The notes under the pieces were generated by a model that made no database searches, was not told where the DNA came from, and saw only the letters and a list, made by a program, of their open reading frames with translations. 64,000 nucleotides of DNA from Ancylobacter sp. WKF20 (GTDB taxonomy: Bacteria > Pseudomonadota > Alphaproteobacteria > Rhizobiales > Xanthobacteraceae). The translations under genes and the position numbers were made by a program. The stretch covers positions 3,268,001-3,332,000 of the forward strand of contig NZ_CP121679.1 in the NCBI RefSeq assembly GCF_029760895.1. Reading direction: 5' to 3'. Shown in pieces: positions 25,331 through 33,801 of the stretch (the stretch's first letter is position 1; every line of letters begins with the position of its first letter).

Positions 25331-26104
25331 ATGAAACTGACCATCCACCGTCTCGGCGTCCGTTTTCCACAACCACAGGGTGGTGAGACGCAGGTGCTCG
25401 GCGGCATCGACCTCGCGGTCGCCGCCGGTGAACTCGTGGTGCTGCTCGGCGCCTCCGGCTGCGGAAAATCCACGCTTCTCAACGCGATCGCCGGCTTCGC
25501 GCCGCCGACCGAGGGCGAGATCTGGGTCGACCAGCGGCGCATCACCGGCCCCGGCGCCGATCGCGGCGTGGTGCTGCAGACCGACGCGCTCTATCCCTGG
25601 CTGAACGCCCGCGACAACGTCGCCTTCGGCCTGCGCCTGCGCTCCATCCCCTTGAAGGAACGGCACAATCGGGCGGAAGAGGCGCTGGCTCTGGTCGGGC
25701 TCAACGGCAAGGGCGACCATGCGACGTGGCAGCTCTCCGGCGGCCAGCGCCAGCGTGTCAGCCTCGCCCGCGCGCTCATCGCCGATCCCGATATTCTCCT
25801 GATGGATGAACCGCTTGGCGCCCTCGACGCGCTGACCCGCGAGCAGATGCAGGACCTCGTCCTGGAAGTCTGGCAGCGGACGGGAAAGACCATCGTCTTC
25901 GTCACCCACAGCCTCGACGAGGCGCTCTATCTCGGCACGCGGCTGGTGGTTCTCGCCGGCCAGCCGGGCCGCATCGTGCTGGACGAGGCGATCCCCTTCG
26001 CCCGCCAGGCGCTGGAAATCGGCAGCAAAGTCAAATCATTGGCTGAATTCACCGCGGCGCGCGACCGGCTGCGCGGGGTGATCTTCTCGAGAGCGCCGTC
26101 ATGA
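25331..26104 (+). CDS. tauB: Taurine-type ABC transporter, ATP-binding protein TauB
   Basis: A 257-residue ABC ATPase. Walker A is GASGCGKST, the Q-loop is VLQTDALYPWLNARDNVAFGLRLR (the LQTDALYPW form is typical of TauB), the signature is LSGGQRQRVSLARAL, and [12 protein letters not shown] and VTHSLDEAL follow. The ATG at 25331 matches the usual TauB N-terminus. A GTG 21 codons earlier would start inside the terminator hairpin. It overlaps the permease start by four bases (ATGA). Confidence 0.9.
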   Translation: MKLTIHRLGVRFPQPQGGETQVLGGIDLAVAAGELVVLLGASGCGKSTLLNAIAGFAPPTEGEIWVDQRRITGPGADRGVVLQTDALYPWLNARDNVAFGLRLRSIPLKERHNRAEEALALVGLNGKGDHATWQLSGGQRQRVSLARALIADPDILLMDEPLGALDALTREQMQDLVLEVWQRTGKTIVFVTHSLDEALYLGTRLVVLAGQPGRIVLDEAIPFARQALEIGSKVKSLAEFTAARDRLRGVIFSRAPS

Positions 26105-27000
26105 CCGCACCGCAGGCCCGCCTGATCAGCCCCGTGCCGGTCCCCGACATCGCGCTGCCGCTGCTGCTTCCCTCGGAGGGCGTGCCCTACGGGGCGGACG
26201 AGGCCGCCACGCGCCCGGCCCTGACGCTGCGCGCCATTCCCCCGCGCGTCGCCATCTCGCTGGCCACCCTTATCGGCTTCGTCGCGCTGTGGGCGCTCGC
26301 CACCGGCTTCAACCTCGTCCCCGCGCTGTTCCTGCCCTCGCCGCTGACCGTGGCGGAGCGGCTTGTCCGCCTTGTCAATGAAGGCTTTGTCGACGCGACG
26401 CTGGCCCAGCATCTGGGCGCGAGCCTGCTGCGCGTCTTCGCCGCCTTGGCCTGCGCATTGGTGATCGGCGTGCCCGCCGGCCTCGCCATCGGGCTCTCGA
26501 CGCTGGGCCGCGGCATCCTCGATCCCATCGTCGAATTCCTTCGCCCCATCCCCCCGCTCGCCTATCTGCCGCTGGTCATCATCTGGGCCGGCATCGGCGA
26601 GGCGGCCAAGGTGCTGGTGATCGGCCTCGCCATGCTGCCGCCGGTCATCATCGCCACGGCGGCTGGCGTGCGCTCGGTGGATCGCCACCGGATCAACGTC
26701 GCCCGCGCGCTCGGCGCCACGCCGGGCCAGGTCCTGCGCCTTGTGGTTGTACCCTCGACGCTCCCCTCCATCCTCACCGGCACCCGCATCGCCCTCGGCG
26801 CCGGCTGGTCCACCCTCGTCGCTGCCGAACTTGTGGCGGCCACGCGCGGCGTCGGCTTCATGATCCAGTCCGCCGCCAACTTCCTCGCCACCGATGTGGT
26901 GATCGCCGGCATCCTCGTCATCGCCGCCGTCGCCTTCCTGTTCGAGCTGATCGTGCGGCTGGCCGAGAAGCTGCTAACCGGCTGGAATCGCACGATTTAA
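26101..27000 (+). CDS. tauC: Taurine-type ABC transporter, permease TauC
   Basis: A 299-residue BPD_transp_1 permease with about six helices after a 45-residue cytoplasmic leader. The EAA loop region reads INVARALGATPGQVLRLVVVPSTLPSILTGTRIALGAGWSTLVAAELVAATRGVGFMIQSAANF, a close TauC/SsuC pattern. Coupled to tauB by ATGA. It completes the third importer of this family in the window. No oxygenase gene follows, so the imported sulfonate must be processed elsewhere or by SsuD. Confidence 0.9.
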   Translation: MTAPQARLISPVPVPDIALPLLLPSEGVPYGADEAATRPALTLRAIPPRVAISLATLIGFVALWALATGFNLVPALFLPSPLTVAERLVRLVNEGFVDATLAQHLGASLLRVFAALACALVIGVPAGLAIGLSTLGRGILDPIVEFLRPIPPLAYLPLVIIWAGIGEAAKVLVIGLAMLPPVIIATAAGVRSVDRHRINVARALGATPGQVLRLVVVPSTLPSILTGTRIALGAGWSTLVAAELVAATRGVGFMIQSAANFLATDVVIAGILVIAAVAFLFELIVRLAEKLLTGWNRTI

Positions 27001-27053
27001 GAGACGGCGGCGTAGCCAGCCACCGCAAAAACCTCCCGGTCCGCGCCGGAATC

Positions 27054-27806
27054 ATGCTAGGCGCGGGTGGCGAGGTGACCGTGGAAACCGCTCTTTATGA
27101 ACCCGTGAAGCGCTTCCTTGAGGCGCTCGGCTACAGCGTCAAGGGCGAGATCGGCCCCTGCGATGTCGTCGGCCTGCGCCCCGACGAGCCGCCCGTGGTC
27201 GTCATCGGCGAGCTGAAGCTGACCTTCAATCTTGAACTGGTGCTGCAGGGCGTCGACCGGCTGGCGATCGGCGACGAGGTGTGGCTCGCGGCGAAACTCT
27301 CCGCGCGCGGCAAGGGGCGCGAGAGCGATCCGCGCTTTCGCAATCTGTGCCGCCGCCTCGGGCTCGGCCTGCTCGGCATCACCGCCGACGGACGGGTCGA
27401 GATTCTCATCTCGCCCAGCGCAGCCCTGCCGCGCAAGGATCCGCGCCGCCGCTCCCGGCTGGTCGAGGAACATAAGCGCCGGCAGGGCGATCCGGTCGCC
27501 GGGGGCGGTACGCGCAAGCCGGTGATGACCGCCTATCGCCAGCAGGCGCTCGCCTGCGCGGCGGCGCTGGAGGCCGCCCCGCGCCGCCCGCGCGATCTGC
27601 GCCCCGCCCTGCCGGACGCGCAGAAGATCCTGCACCGCAATGTCTATGGCTGGTTCGAGCGCGCCGAACGCGGCGTCTACGCGCTGACCGAGGCCGGGCG
27701 CGGCGCCCTGGCGGCGTGGCTGGCGGATGCGCCGCCCCTGGATGCGCCACCCTTGGATGCGCCGCAGGCGCCTCAGCCGGACCTTCCTTCGCCCCGCGCC
27801 AGATAG
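27054..27806 (+). CDS. DUF2161 (PD-(D/E)XK-like) protein
   Basis: A 250-residue protein. The N-terminal half matches the DUF2161 family: ETALYEPVKRFLEALGYSVKGEIGPCDVVGL, then VVVIGELKLTFNLELVLQGVDRLAIGDEVWLA. The D...E-x-K arrangement is the active-site pattern of PD-(D/E)XK nuclease-like folds, and the family is sometimes called a putative phosphodiesterase. The C-terminal part (about 155-225) looks like a winged helix that ends in a proline-rich repeat (DAPPLDAPPLDAP). Its 3' end overlaps the convergent mdcH gene by 34 bases. Function is unknown. Confidence 0.8.
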   Translation: MLGAGGEVTVETALYEPVKRFLEALGYSVKGEIGPCDVVGLRPDEPPVVVIGELKLTFNLELVLQGVDRLAIGDEVWLAAKLSARGKGRESDPRFRNLCRRLGLGLLGITADGRVEILISPSAALPRKDPRRRSRLVEEHKRRQGDPVAGGGTRKPVMTAYRQQALACAAALEAAPRRPRDLRPALPDAQKILHRNVYGWFERAERGVYALTEAGRGALAAWLADAPPLDAPPLDAPQAPQPDLPSPRAR

Positions 27807-28702
27807 AGCGCGGAATCGAGCGACAAACCGTCAAGCGCGACGCTGCGCAGGGCGGGATGGGCCTCGCTCACCAGATCACTCAGCACGGTGCCGGGCGGGG
27901 CCTGCAGGAAAAGCTCGACGCCGCGCTCTACCAGAAGGCCGGCAGCGTCGTGCCAGCGTACCGGCTCGGCGACATTCGCCGCGAGGTCTTCGGCGATGGC
28001 GGCCGGATCGCTGATGAGCCGCGCCCGGCTGGCGCTGGCATAGGCGATGCGCGGCGGCTGGAGGGCGATCCCGTGCAGGATCCCCCGCAACTCCTCCGCC
28101 ACCGGCGCCAGCAAGCGGCAGTGTGAGGGGGTGGCGACCTGCAACCGCTCCACCTTGCGCGCCCCCGCCGCGAGCGCCGCTTCCGCGGCCAGAGCGAGCG
28201 CAGCGTCATAGCCGGAAATAACGGTCTGCAGCGGGCCGTTATAGTTCGACACGTAGAGAGGGCCGACAGCGGCGCCCTCCGTCACGATCTCCGCCACCCG
28301 GCTGGCTCGCAGCCCGACAATAGCCACCATGCCGAAGCCGCTCGGGTAGAGCCCCGCCATATGGCTGGCCCGCCCGCGCACCAGCGTGAGCGCGTCGGCA
28401 AAGCTCAGGCAACCCGCCGCCACCGCCGCCGGGAAAGCGCCGACCGACTGGCCAAGCACGACATCAATGGCCGCCCCTTCCGCCGCCAGCAGGCGCGCGG
28501 TGGCGACGCCGGCGATGAGCAAGGCGAGCTGCGCGGCGCGCGCGCCGGCCAGCGCGTCATTGCTCTCCAGCTCACGCCAGTCCTGCCCGAGCACCTCAGC
28601 AGCCTCGGCGCGCGTCGTATGGACGGCGGCATGGTCCGGCAGCGCCGAGAGCATCCCGGCGCGCTGGGCACCCTGGCCGGGGAAGATGAGGGCCGTACGC
28701 AT
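27773..28702 (-). CDS. mdcH: Malonate decarboxylase subunit epsilon MdcH (malonyl transferase)
   Basis: A 309-residue malonyl-CoA:ACP transferase fold protein. It has the entry motif FPGQGAQRAGM and the nucleophile elbow GQSVGAFPAAVAAG, with Ser in GxSxG. MdcH loads the malonyl group onto the acyl carrier subunit MdcC to start the decarboxylation cycle. The ATG at 28702 removes a leader that overlaps mdcG. It is the last gene of the mdc operon, 10 bases after mdcG, and it overlaps the convergent DUF2161 gene. Confidence 0.92.
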   Translation of the reverse strand: MRTALIFPGQGAQRAGMLSALPDHAAVHTTRAEAAEVLGQDWRELESNDALAGARAAQLALLIAGVATARLLAAEGAAIDVVLGQSVGAFPAAVAAGCLSFADALTLVRGRASHMAGLYPSGFGMVAIVGLRASRVAEIVTEGAAVGPLYVSNYNGPLQTVISGYDAALALAAEAALAAGARKVERLQVATPSHCRLLAPVAEELRGILHGIALQPPRIAYASASRARLISDPAAIAEDLAANVAEPVRWHDAAGLLVERGVELFLQAPPGTVLSDLVSEAHPALRSVALDGLSLDSALYLARGEGRSG

Positions 28703-28712
28703 CAGCGAAGCC

Positions 28713-29354
28713 TCATGGCGCGACACCGGCCCGCAGGCTCGCGCGAGCCACCAACCGCGCGCCGTCCGGCCGGCGCAGCAGGAGTGTGTCGGACGTGCCC
28801 ACAAATTCCGCCAGCGAGAAGCCGCCGGCCGGCGTTTCCACCAGAACGTCGATCCGGCAGGCGGCCTCTCCCGTCAGTGCCGCGAAGGCTGTGAGCACCG
28901 TCTCGGGAAGCGGCGGCGCGCCGCGCAGGATCAGGTCGAGATCGCTGGAATCGCTGAGGACCGGCATCCCGGTCGCCAGCTCGAACCCGGCGCCGCCGGC
29001 AATGCCCCAGACGAGGCCCGTGGCGGTGAACGCCGGCGCGCGGCGGGCGAGTTCCACCAGCACCGGATGGGCACGGCGCGGCGCCTCCTCCCACGCCGCG
29101 CGGGCCACCAGATCCTCCGGCGCGACGCGCTGCCGGATATGGACGGGGTCGAGATAGGCCGCGCAGCGCTGGTCCCGCGTCGCACCGCGTATCCCGACAG
29201 CGACCCGGCCGTTACGGGACGGGGCGCGGCGCACCACCACCCAGGGCGCGGCCGCCAGCGTCCCGGCAAGCCACAAAGGCGGGTCCACGACCTCCACCGC
29301 ATCCGGGGAAGGAACGTGCAGCAGGTCGTGGACCCGAAGCTCGATCAGTCCCAT
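28713..29354 (-). CDS. mdcG: Malonate decarboxylase holo-ACP synthase MdcG
   Basis: A 213-residue nucleotidyltransferase-type enzyme that attaches the 2'-(5''-triphosphoribosyl)-3'-dephospho-CoA group to MdcC. The C-terminal domain has the nucleotidyltransferase signature SDSSDLDLIL and a following catalytic Asp in CRIDVLVETPAGGFSLAEF, typical of MdcG. Its start overlaps mdcE by ten bases. It uses the precursor made by MdcB. Confidence 0.9.
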   Translation of the reverse strand: MGLIELRVHDLLHVPSPDAVEVVDPPLWLAGTLAAAPWVVVRRAPSRNGRVAVGIRGATRDQRCAAYLDPVHIRQRVAPEDLVARAAWEEAPRRAHPVLVELARRAPAFTATGLVWGIAGGAGFELATGMPVLSDSSDLDLILRGAPPLPETVLTAFAALTGEAACRIDVLVETPAGGFSLAEFVGTSDTLLLRRPDGARLVARASLRAGVAP

Positions 29355-30151
29355 TCGGCCGCGAGCCCCGCGCGCACGGCGATGGAGGCGGCACGGTTCT
29401 GCTGCGCCGCCGCCGAACGGCGCCGGCTGGAGAGATCGGGCGGCCCCTGCCGCGCATCGGCGATGGCGGCGACAATGCGCTCCCGCACCCGCGCCACATC
29501 GGCGGGCGAGGGCGCATCCGCATCCACCCCGCCGATCAGCTCATGCAGCAGGCCAAGCTTGGCGAAGGAGGCGACGTCATAGGCGAGCGGAAGGATCTCC
29601 TGCCCCAGTCGCTCCAGATCGGCGACGCTGCGGCGCGTGACGCGCGCGGCCGCCGCCTTGCCCATGGCATGGATCGACACGTGCGGGTCATCGAGCGCGA
29701 TCACCCGGTTGGCCTGGTAGCCATGAGCGAGGAAGGCGCCGGACAGCGCGTTGCCGACCACCAGCGACACCACGGGATGGCCGGCAAGCCGGGCTGTGGC
29801 ATAGGCGTCAACCGCAGCGGCGCAGGCGAGATGGATGCCGAGAAGCTCCTCCATCCGGCCATAGGCCTGGCTCGGCACATCGACCACCGCAAGGATGGGC
29901 CGACCGCTGCCGTCGATCGCCTCCCGCACGCGCCGGGCGATGGCCCAGCCTTCGTCAATGCCGATCTCGCCCTGACGCGCCCGCGGCAACCGGTTCGTTG
30001 GATCCGGCACCACGGCGATGACGCGCGCCCTGTCCGATCCGAGCGGGATATCGGCGGCGAGAACCGAGGGAATGCCGCCGGGGAGCGGCGACACACCGTC
30101 CGTGAGCGCCTCGAACCAGTGCCTGCCGCGCAGGCTCGCGCTGTCGCCCAT
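29345..30151 (-). CDS. mdcE: Malonate decarboxylase subunit gamma MdcE
   Basis: A 268-residue carboxyltransferase-fold protein. With MdcD it decarboxylates malonyl-S-ACP to acetyl-S-ACP and CO2. Crotonase-like features include VVSLVVGNALSGAFLAHGYQANRVIALDDPHVSIHAMGKAAAARVT, where the oxyanion-hole Gly and the Ser/Met segment are seen, as in MdcE. The start at 30151 overlaps the mdcD stop (TGATG). An upstream in-frame ATG at 30169 is possible but would extend into mdcD. The C-terminus is Ala/Arg-rich. Confidence 0.9.
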   Translation of the reverse strand: MGDSASLRGRHWFEALTDGVSPLPGGIPSVLAADIPLGSDRARVIAVVPDPTNRLPRARQGEIGIDEGWAIARRVREAIDGSGRPILAVVDVPSQAYGRMEELLGIHLACAAAVDAYATARLAGHPVVSLVVGNALSGAFLAHGYQANRVIALDDPHVSIHAMGKAAAARVTRRSVADLERLGQEILPLAYDVASFAKLGLLHELIGGVDADAPSPADVARVRERIVAAIADARQGPPDLSSRRRSAAAQQNRAASIAVRAGLAAEWD

Positions 30152-30993
30152 CACTCGTCTCCCGCCCAAAGGGTCCGCAGCGCCGCGCCATCCGCGCTGG
30201 CTGGCAATTGCGCCAATCGGGCTTGCCAGAACGCGACGCGCGAGCTGTTGGGCTCGGCCGGTGCGCCCGCCGCGAAGGCGGCCCGCACCTCATCCGCAAT
30301 GGCCTGCGCGTCGTCCTCGACCAGCACGTCGGCAAAGCCGGTGGCGACCCGTATCTCGCCACCCGTGAGGCTCCAGATCAGCGGTTTGTTGCGGCTATCC
30401 AGCTCGGCAATGCCAGCATTCTGCTCGATGACCTCCGGCCCGTTCAGGCCGAGACGGCCCTGCCGGGTCATGATGAGGCGGCTGACGAGGCCCGCCGTGA
30501 TCGACATGCCGCCAAAGCAGCCGACCATGCCGGCGATGACGCCAACCACCGGCACATGCTGGCGCAGCGCAATCAGCGCCGCGTGAATGTCGGCCATGGC
30601 GGCAAGACCGAGATTGGCCTCCTGCAGCCGCACGCCGCCGGTCTCGAACAGCAGCACCGGGCGGATGGTCTTGCCGGCCTCCGCATCGCGCAGCGCGAGT
30701 TCAAGGGCGCCGGCGATCTTGGCGCCGGAGACCTCACCCGTGCTGCCGCCCTGAAACGCGCCCTCGATGGCAAGGACCACCGCCGGCACGCCGCCCAACG
30801 TGCCACGGGCGACCACGACGCCGTCATCACTCTGCGGCACCACGCCCTGACGCTGCAGCCAGGGCGATTCCAGCCCCTCGAAGGGGCCAAGCAGTTCGCG
30901 GAACGTGCCGGCATCGAGCAGGCTGCGGGCGCGCTCGCGCGCATTCATCTCGACGAAGCTGGCGCGGGTTAGCAGATCGGCGACACGGGTCAT
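30151..30993 (-). CDS. mdcD: Malonate decarboxylase subunit beta MdcD
   Basis: A 280-residue carboxyltransferase-fold protein related to acetyl-CoA carboxylase and biotin-independent decarboxylase subunits. FVEMNARERARSLLDAGTFREL at the start, VVLAIEGAFQGGSTGEVSGAKIAGALELAL in the middle and GVIAGMVGCFGGMSITAGLVSRLIMTRQGRLGLNGPEVIEQNAG are the MdcD pattern. It forms the decarboxylase heterodimer with MdcE. Its ATG overlaps the mdcC stop (ATGA) and its stop overlaps the mdcE start, so subunits are made in balance. Confidence 0.93.
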   Translation of the reverse strand: MTRVADLLTRASFVEMNARERARSLLDAGTFRELLGPFEGLESPWLQRQGVVPQSDDGVVVARGTLGGVPAVVLAIEGAFQGGSTGEVSGAKIAGALELALRDAEAGKTIRPVLLFETGGVRLQEANLGLAAMADIHAALIALRQHVPVVGVIAGMVGCFGGMSITAGLVSRLIMTRQGRLGLNGPEVIEQNAGIAELDSRNKPLIWSLTGGEIRVATGFADVLVEDDAQAIADEVRAAFAAGAPAEPNSSRVAFWQARLAQLPASADGAALRTLWAGDE

Positions 30994-31277
30994 GACTCGG
31001 TCTCCTCAAGCGCCTGCGCCAGACGCAGCCCCACGACGCCCGGCGTGGCGCCGGCATCGTTGATCTCCACGCGGACCGCCACCGGGTAGCGGGCGAAGAA
31101 GCGGGCGAGGGTCTCACGCCACACCGCGCCGAAGCCATCGACGCTGGTCCGCACCCGCACCGTCGTGGTCTCCGCCGGCCAGAGCAGCACTTCGAGATCG
31201 CCCGAGGCGACGACGCCGACATGGGCGCGCCGGGTAACGGGTCGGGTGCCGGGAAAGGTGAGGTCGAGGGTCTCCAT
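30990..31277 (-). CDS. mdcC: Malonate decarboxylase acyl carrier protein MdcC (delta subunit)
   Basis: A 95-residue acyl carrier subunit. The prosthetic-group serine lies in GVVASGDLEVLLWP at residue 25, the same position known for MdcC in Klebsiella. The arm attached there is triphosphoribosyl-dephospho-CoA rather than phosphopantetheine. It carries the malonyl and acetyl groups between MdcA, MdcH and the MdcDE decarboxylase. It starts three bases after the mdcB stop. Confidence 0.92.
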   Translation of the reverse strand: METLDLTFPGTRPVTRRAHVGVVASGDLEVLLWPAETTTVRVRTSVDGFGAVWRETLARFFARYPVAVRVEINDAGATPGVVGLRLAQALEETES

Positions 31278-31280
31278 CGC

Positions 31281-32129
31281 TCAGCCCTCCCGATCGAGGC
31301 GGTCGAGGAAAAGCGCGGCGGCCAGCATATCGGCGGCTCCGCCGGGAGAGGCGTTCAGCGCCAGCAGGCGGCGGTCCAGCGCCAGCAGCGCGGTACGTCC
31401 GGTCGGGGCCCCGGCGCCGCCCGCCGCGAGCACAGCGCGCGCGCCGAGCCGGGCGACGCGCAGGGCGCGCCGGCCGCCACGGTGCAACAGGCAGGTATCG
31501 TCCAGCCGGGCCATCACCGCCATCAGCGCATCGAGCCGCGCGGCGCCCTCCTCCACGCCGGCGGCGCGGCGTTCACGCAGCGTGGCGAGCGCCAGCCGTG
31601 CATGGGGAAAGCCCTGCCAGGCCTCGCCGCGCGCGCCAGCGACCTTGTAGGCCCGGCAGGCCCGCGCGCCATTGGTGGCAACGTCCGGGGCGAGGCGATC
31701 CGGAAAGCGGGCGATCGCCCCGGCCCGGGCGCAGACCGCATCCGGGCTCGTCTCGTCCGGCCGCAATGCAGCGGCAGCCACCATCAGGCCGAGCGCCCAG
31801 ATGGCGCCGCGATGGGTATTGGCGCCGCCGGTCACGCGGTACATCGCCGCTTCGCCCGCGCGACCGATGCGCGCCAGCTCCTCGCGCAACATCGGCGACG
31901 GCGCCTGCCCGCAGGCCGCGCGCGCAAGATCTCGAAAGCACCCGCGCAAAGCCTCGGCCGAAGCGAGCAGCGTCGCGAGCTCAATGTCGGCATGGGCGCC
32001 AGGGCCACGGGCGTCGACAAGGCCCGGCTTCGGCGTCAACTCGGCCTCGGCGATGAGAGCCGCCACGGCGAGATCGGCGAGCCTGTCGGCCGGGTGCAGC
32101 CGAACCGGCAATTGGAGGGCATGGACCAT
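31281..32129 (-). CDS. mdcB: Triphosphoribosyl-dephospho-CoA synthase MdcB
   Basis: A 282-residue CitG/MdcB-family enzyme that makes the prosthetic-group precursor from dephospho-CoA and ATP. AELTPKPGLVDARGPGAHADI and VTGGANTHRGAIWALGLMVAAA are the two signature segments. DDTCLLHRGGRRAL and NASPGGAADMLAAALFLD complete the pattern. It lies three bases after mdcA and three bases before mdcC in the operon. The product is transferred to Ser25 of MdcC by MdcG. Confidence 0.92.
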   Translation of the reverse strand: MVHALQLPVRLHPADRLADLAVAALIAEAELTPKPGLVDARGPGAHADIELATLLASAEALRGCFRDLARAACGQAPSPMLREELARIGRAGEAAMYRVTGGANTHRGAIWALGLMVAAAALRPDETSPDAVCARAGAIARFPDRLAPDVATNGARACRAYKVAGARGEAWQGFPHARLALATLRERRAAGVEEGAARLDALMAVMARLDDTCLLHRGGRRALRVARLGARAVLAAGGAGAPTGRTALLALDRRLLALNASPGGAADMLAAALFLDRLDREG

Positions 32130-32132
32130 GGC

Positions 32133-33791
32133 TCAATAGCTCCTGAAACGCGCGGGCGGCTGGTAGAGCCCGCCCGACCAGGTCACCAGATCGTCGATGC
32201 TCCGCGCCGCCAGCAGCGAGCGCTTGGCGTCGGTCGGGCGCACGCCGAGATCCTCCGGATAGGCCACAAGTCCCCGGCGCCGTAGGTCCTGCGTGCGGGA
32301 GGCATCATGCTTCAGACCGATGGGGCTCACCCCCGCCACGGCGGCGAGCGCGGCGCGGCGCTCCTCCTCGTCGCGGGCGAGGTAGAGATAGGCCACGCCC
32401 TCCTCGGTCACGACATGCGAGACATCCGTGCCGTAGATCATCACCGGCGCGATGGGCATTCCCGCGGCTCGCCCGACAGCGACCGCGTCCAGCTCCTCAA
32501 CGAAGGTGGGCACCCCGCCGGCCTGGAACGTCTCGGCCATCTGCACCACCAGCTTGTGACCCCGCGCGGTCGGGCGCGGGTCGGTCTTCATGGCGAGCCA
32601 GGCCGCACTGGCATGGCGCCGCCCGCCGGGGTCATGCCCCATATTGGGCGCCCCGCCAAAGCCGGCGAGACGGCCGGTGGTGACGGTCGATGAGTTGGCG
32701 TCGCCGTCGATCTGCAGCGTCGCGCCGATGAACATGTCGACGGCGTATTGGCCGGCGAGCTGGCACAGCACCCGGTTGGAACGCAGCGAGCCGTCGGGGC
32801 CGGTGAAGAACACATCGGAGCGCGCCTCGATATAGCGCTCCATGCCGACCTCGCCGCCGAAGCAGTGCACGCTCTCCACCCAGCCGCTCTCGATGGCCGG
32901 GATGAGGGTCGGGTGCGGATTGAGCGTCCAGTGGCGGCAGATCTTGCCCTTGAGGCCGAGCTGCGCGCCATAGGTCGGGAGCAGCAGCTCGATGGCCCCG
33001 GTATTGAAGCCGATGCCGTGATTGAGCGAGACCACGCCGTGGCGCTCATAGATGCCGCGTATCGCCAGCATCGCCATCAATATGTGCTGCTCGGTGATGA
33101 GGCGCGGGTCGCGGGTGAACAGCGGTTCGATGGCGGCCGGCGTGTCGGCCTTGACGATGAAATCCACCCAGGAGCCGGGAATGTCCACGCGCGGCAGGGT
33201 GTCGACGATCTCGTTGACCTGCGCGATGACGATGCCGCCGCCAAAGGCCGTCGCCTCGACGATGGTGGGCGTGTCCTCGGTGTTGGCGCCGGTATAGAGG
33301 TTGCCGTGCCGGTCGCCCTTCTCGGCCGCCACCAGCGCCACGCGCGGCGTCAGGTCGACGAACATGCGGGCATAGAGCTCGACATAGGTATGGATGGCAC
33401 CGACCTCGAGCTTGCCGTCCTCCAGCAGCTGCGCCACCCGCAGGCTCTGTGGCCCGGCATAGGCGAAGTCGATGCGCCGGGCGATGCCGGTCTCGAAGAT
33501 GTCGATCTGCTCGGGGCGCGAGATGCTGGAGACCAGCATGTGCAGATCGTGCACCTTGGCCGGATCGACCTTGGCGAGCGAGCGCGACAGGAAGTCCGCC
33601 TGCTTCTGGTTGTCCCCTTCCAGGGCGACGCGGTCGCCGGAGGCGAGAACCGCCTCCAGCGCCGCGACGATGTCCCCGGTCTTCAGGACGCGACCATCCG
33701 CGAAGGGCGCGACGCGCGTGAGCCGCCGCTCCTTGTCCTCCCGCCGGCTCGACCATGAGCGAGCGGGCTTCTCCGCGCCCGGTTGCGTCAT
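32133..33791 (-). CDS. mdcA: Malonate decarboxylase subunit alpha MdcA
   Basis: A 552-residue CoA-transferase-fold subunit. It exchanges acetyl for malonyl on the acyl carrier protein (acetyl-S-ACP:malonate ACP transferase). The sequence contains VALEGDNQKQADFLSRSLAKVDPAKVHDLHMLVSSISRPEQIDIFE, TLQIDGDANSSTVTTGRLAGFGGAPNMGHDPGGRRHAS and TDVSHVVTEEGVAYLY, all typical of MdcA. The ATG at 33791 has an AGGA site at ideal distance; an ATG two codons upstream (33797) is less well spaced. It is the first enzyme gene after the carrier gene. Confidence 0.95.
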   Translation of the reverse strand: MTQPGAEKPARSWSSRREDKERRLTRVAPFADGRVLKTGDIVAALEAVLASGDRVALEGDNQKQADFLSRSLAKVDPAKVHDLHMLVSSISRPEQIDIFETGIARRIDFAYAGPQSLRVAQLLEDGKLEVGAIHTYVELYARMFVDLTPRVALVAAEKGDRHGNLYTGANTEDTPTIVEATAFGGGIVIAQVNEIVDTLPRVDIPGSWVDFIVKADTPAAIEPLFTRDPRLITEQHILMAMLAIRGIYERHGVVSLNHGIGFNTGAIELLLPTYGAQLGLKGKICRHWTLNPHPTLIPAIESGWVESVHCFGGEVGMERYIEARSDVFFTGPDGSLRSNRVLCQLAGQYAVDMFIGATLQIDGDANSSTVTTGRLAGFGGAPNMGHDPGGRRHASAAWLAMKTDPRPTARGHKLVVQMAETFQAGGVPTFVEELDAVAVGRAAGMPIAPVMIYGTDVSHVVTEEGVAYLYLARDEEERRAALAAVAGVSPIGLKHDASRTQDLRRRGLVAYPEDLGVRPTDAKRSLLAARSIDDLVTWSGGLYQPPARFRSY

Positions 33792-33801
33792 CGGCATGTC
33801 C

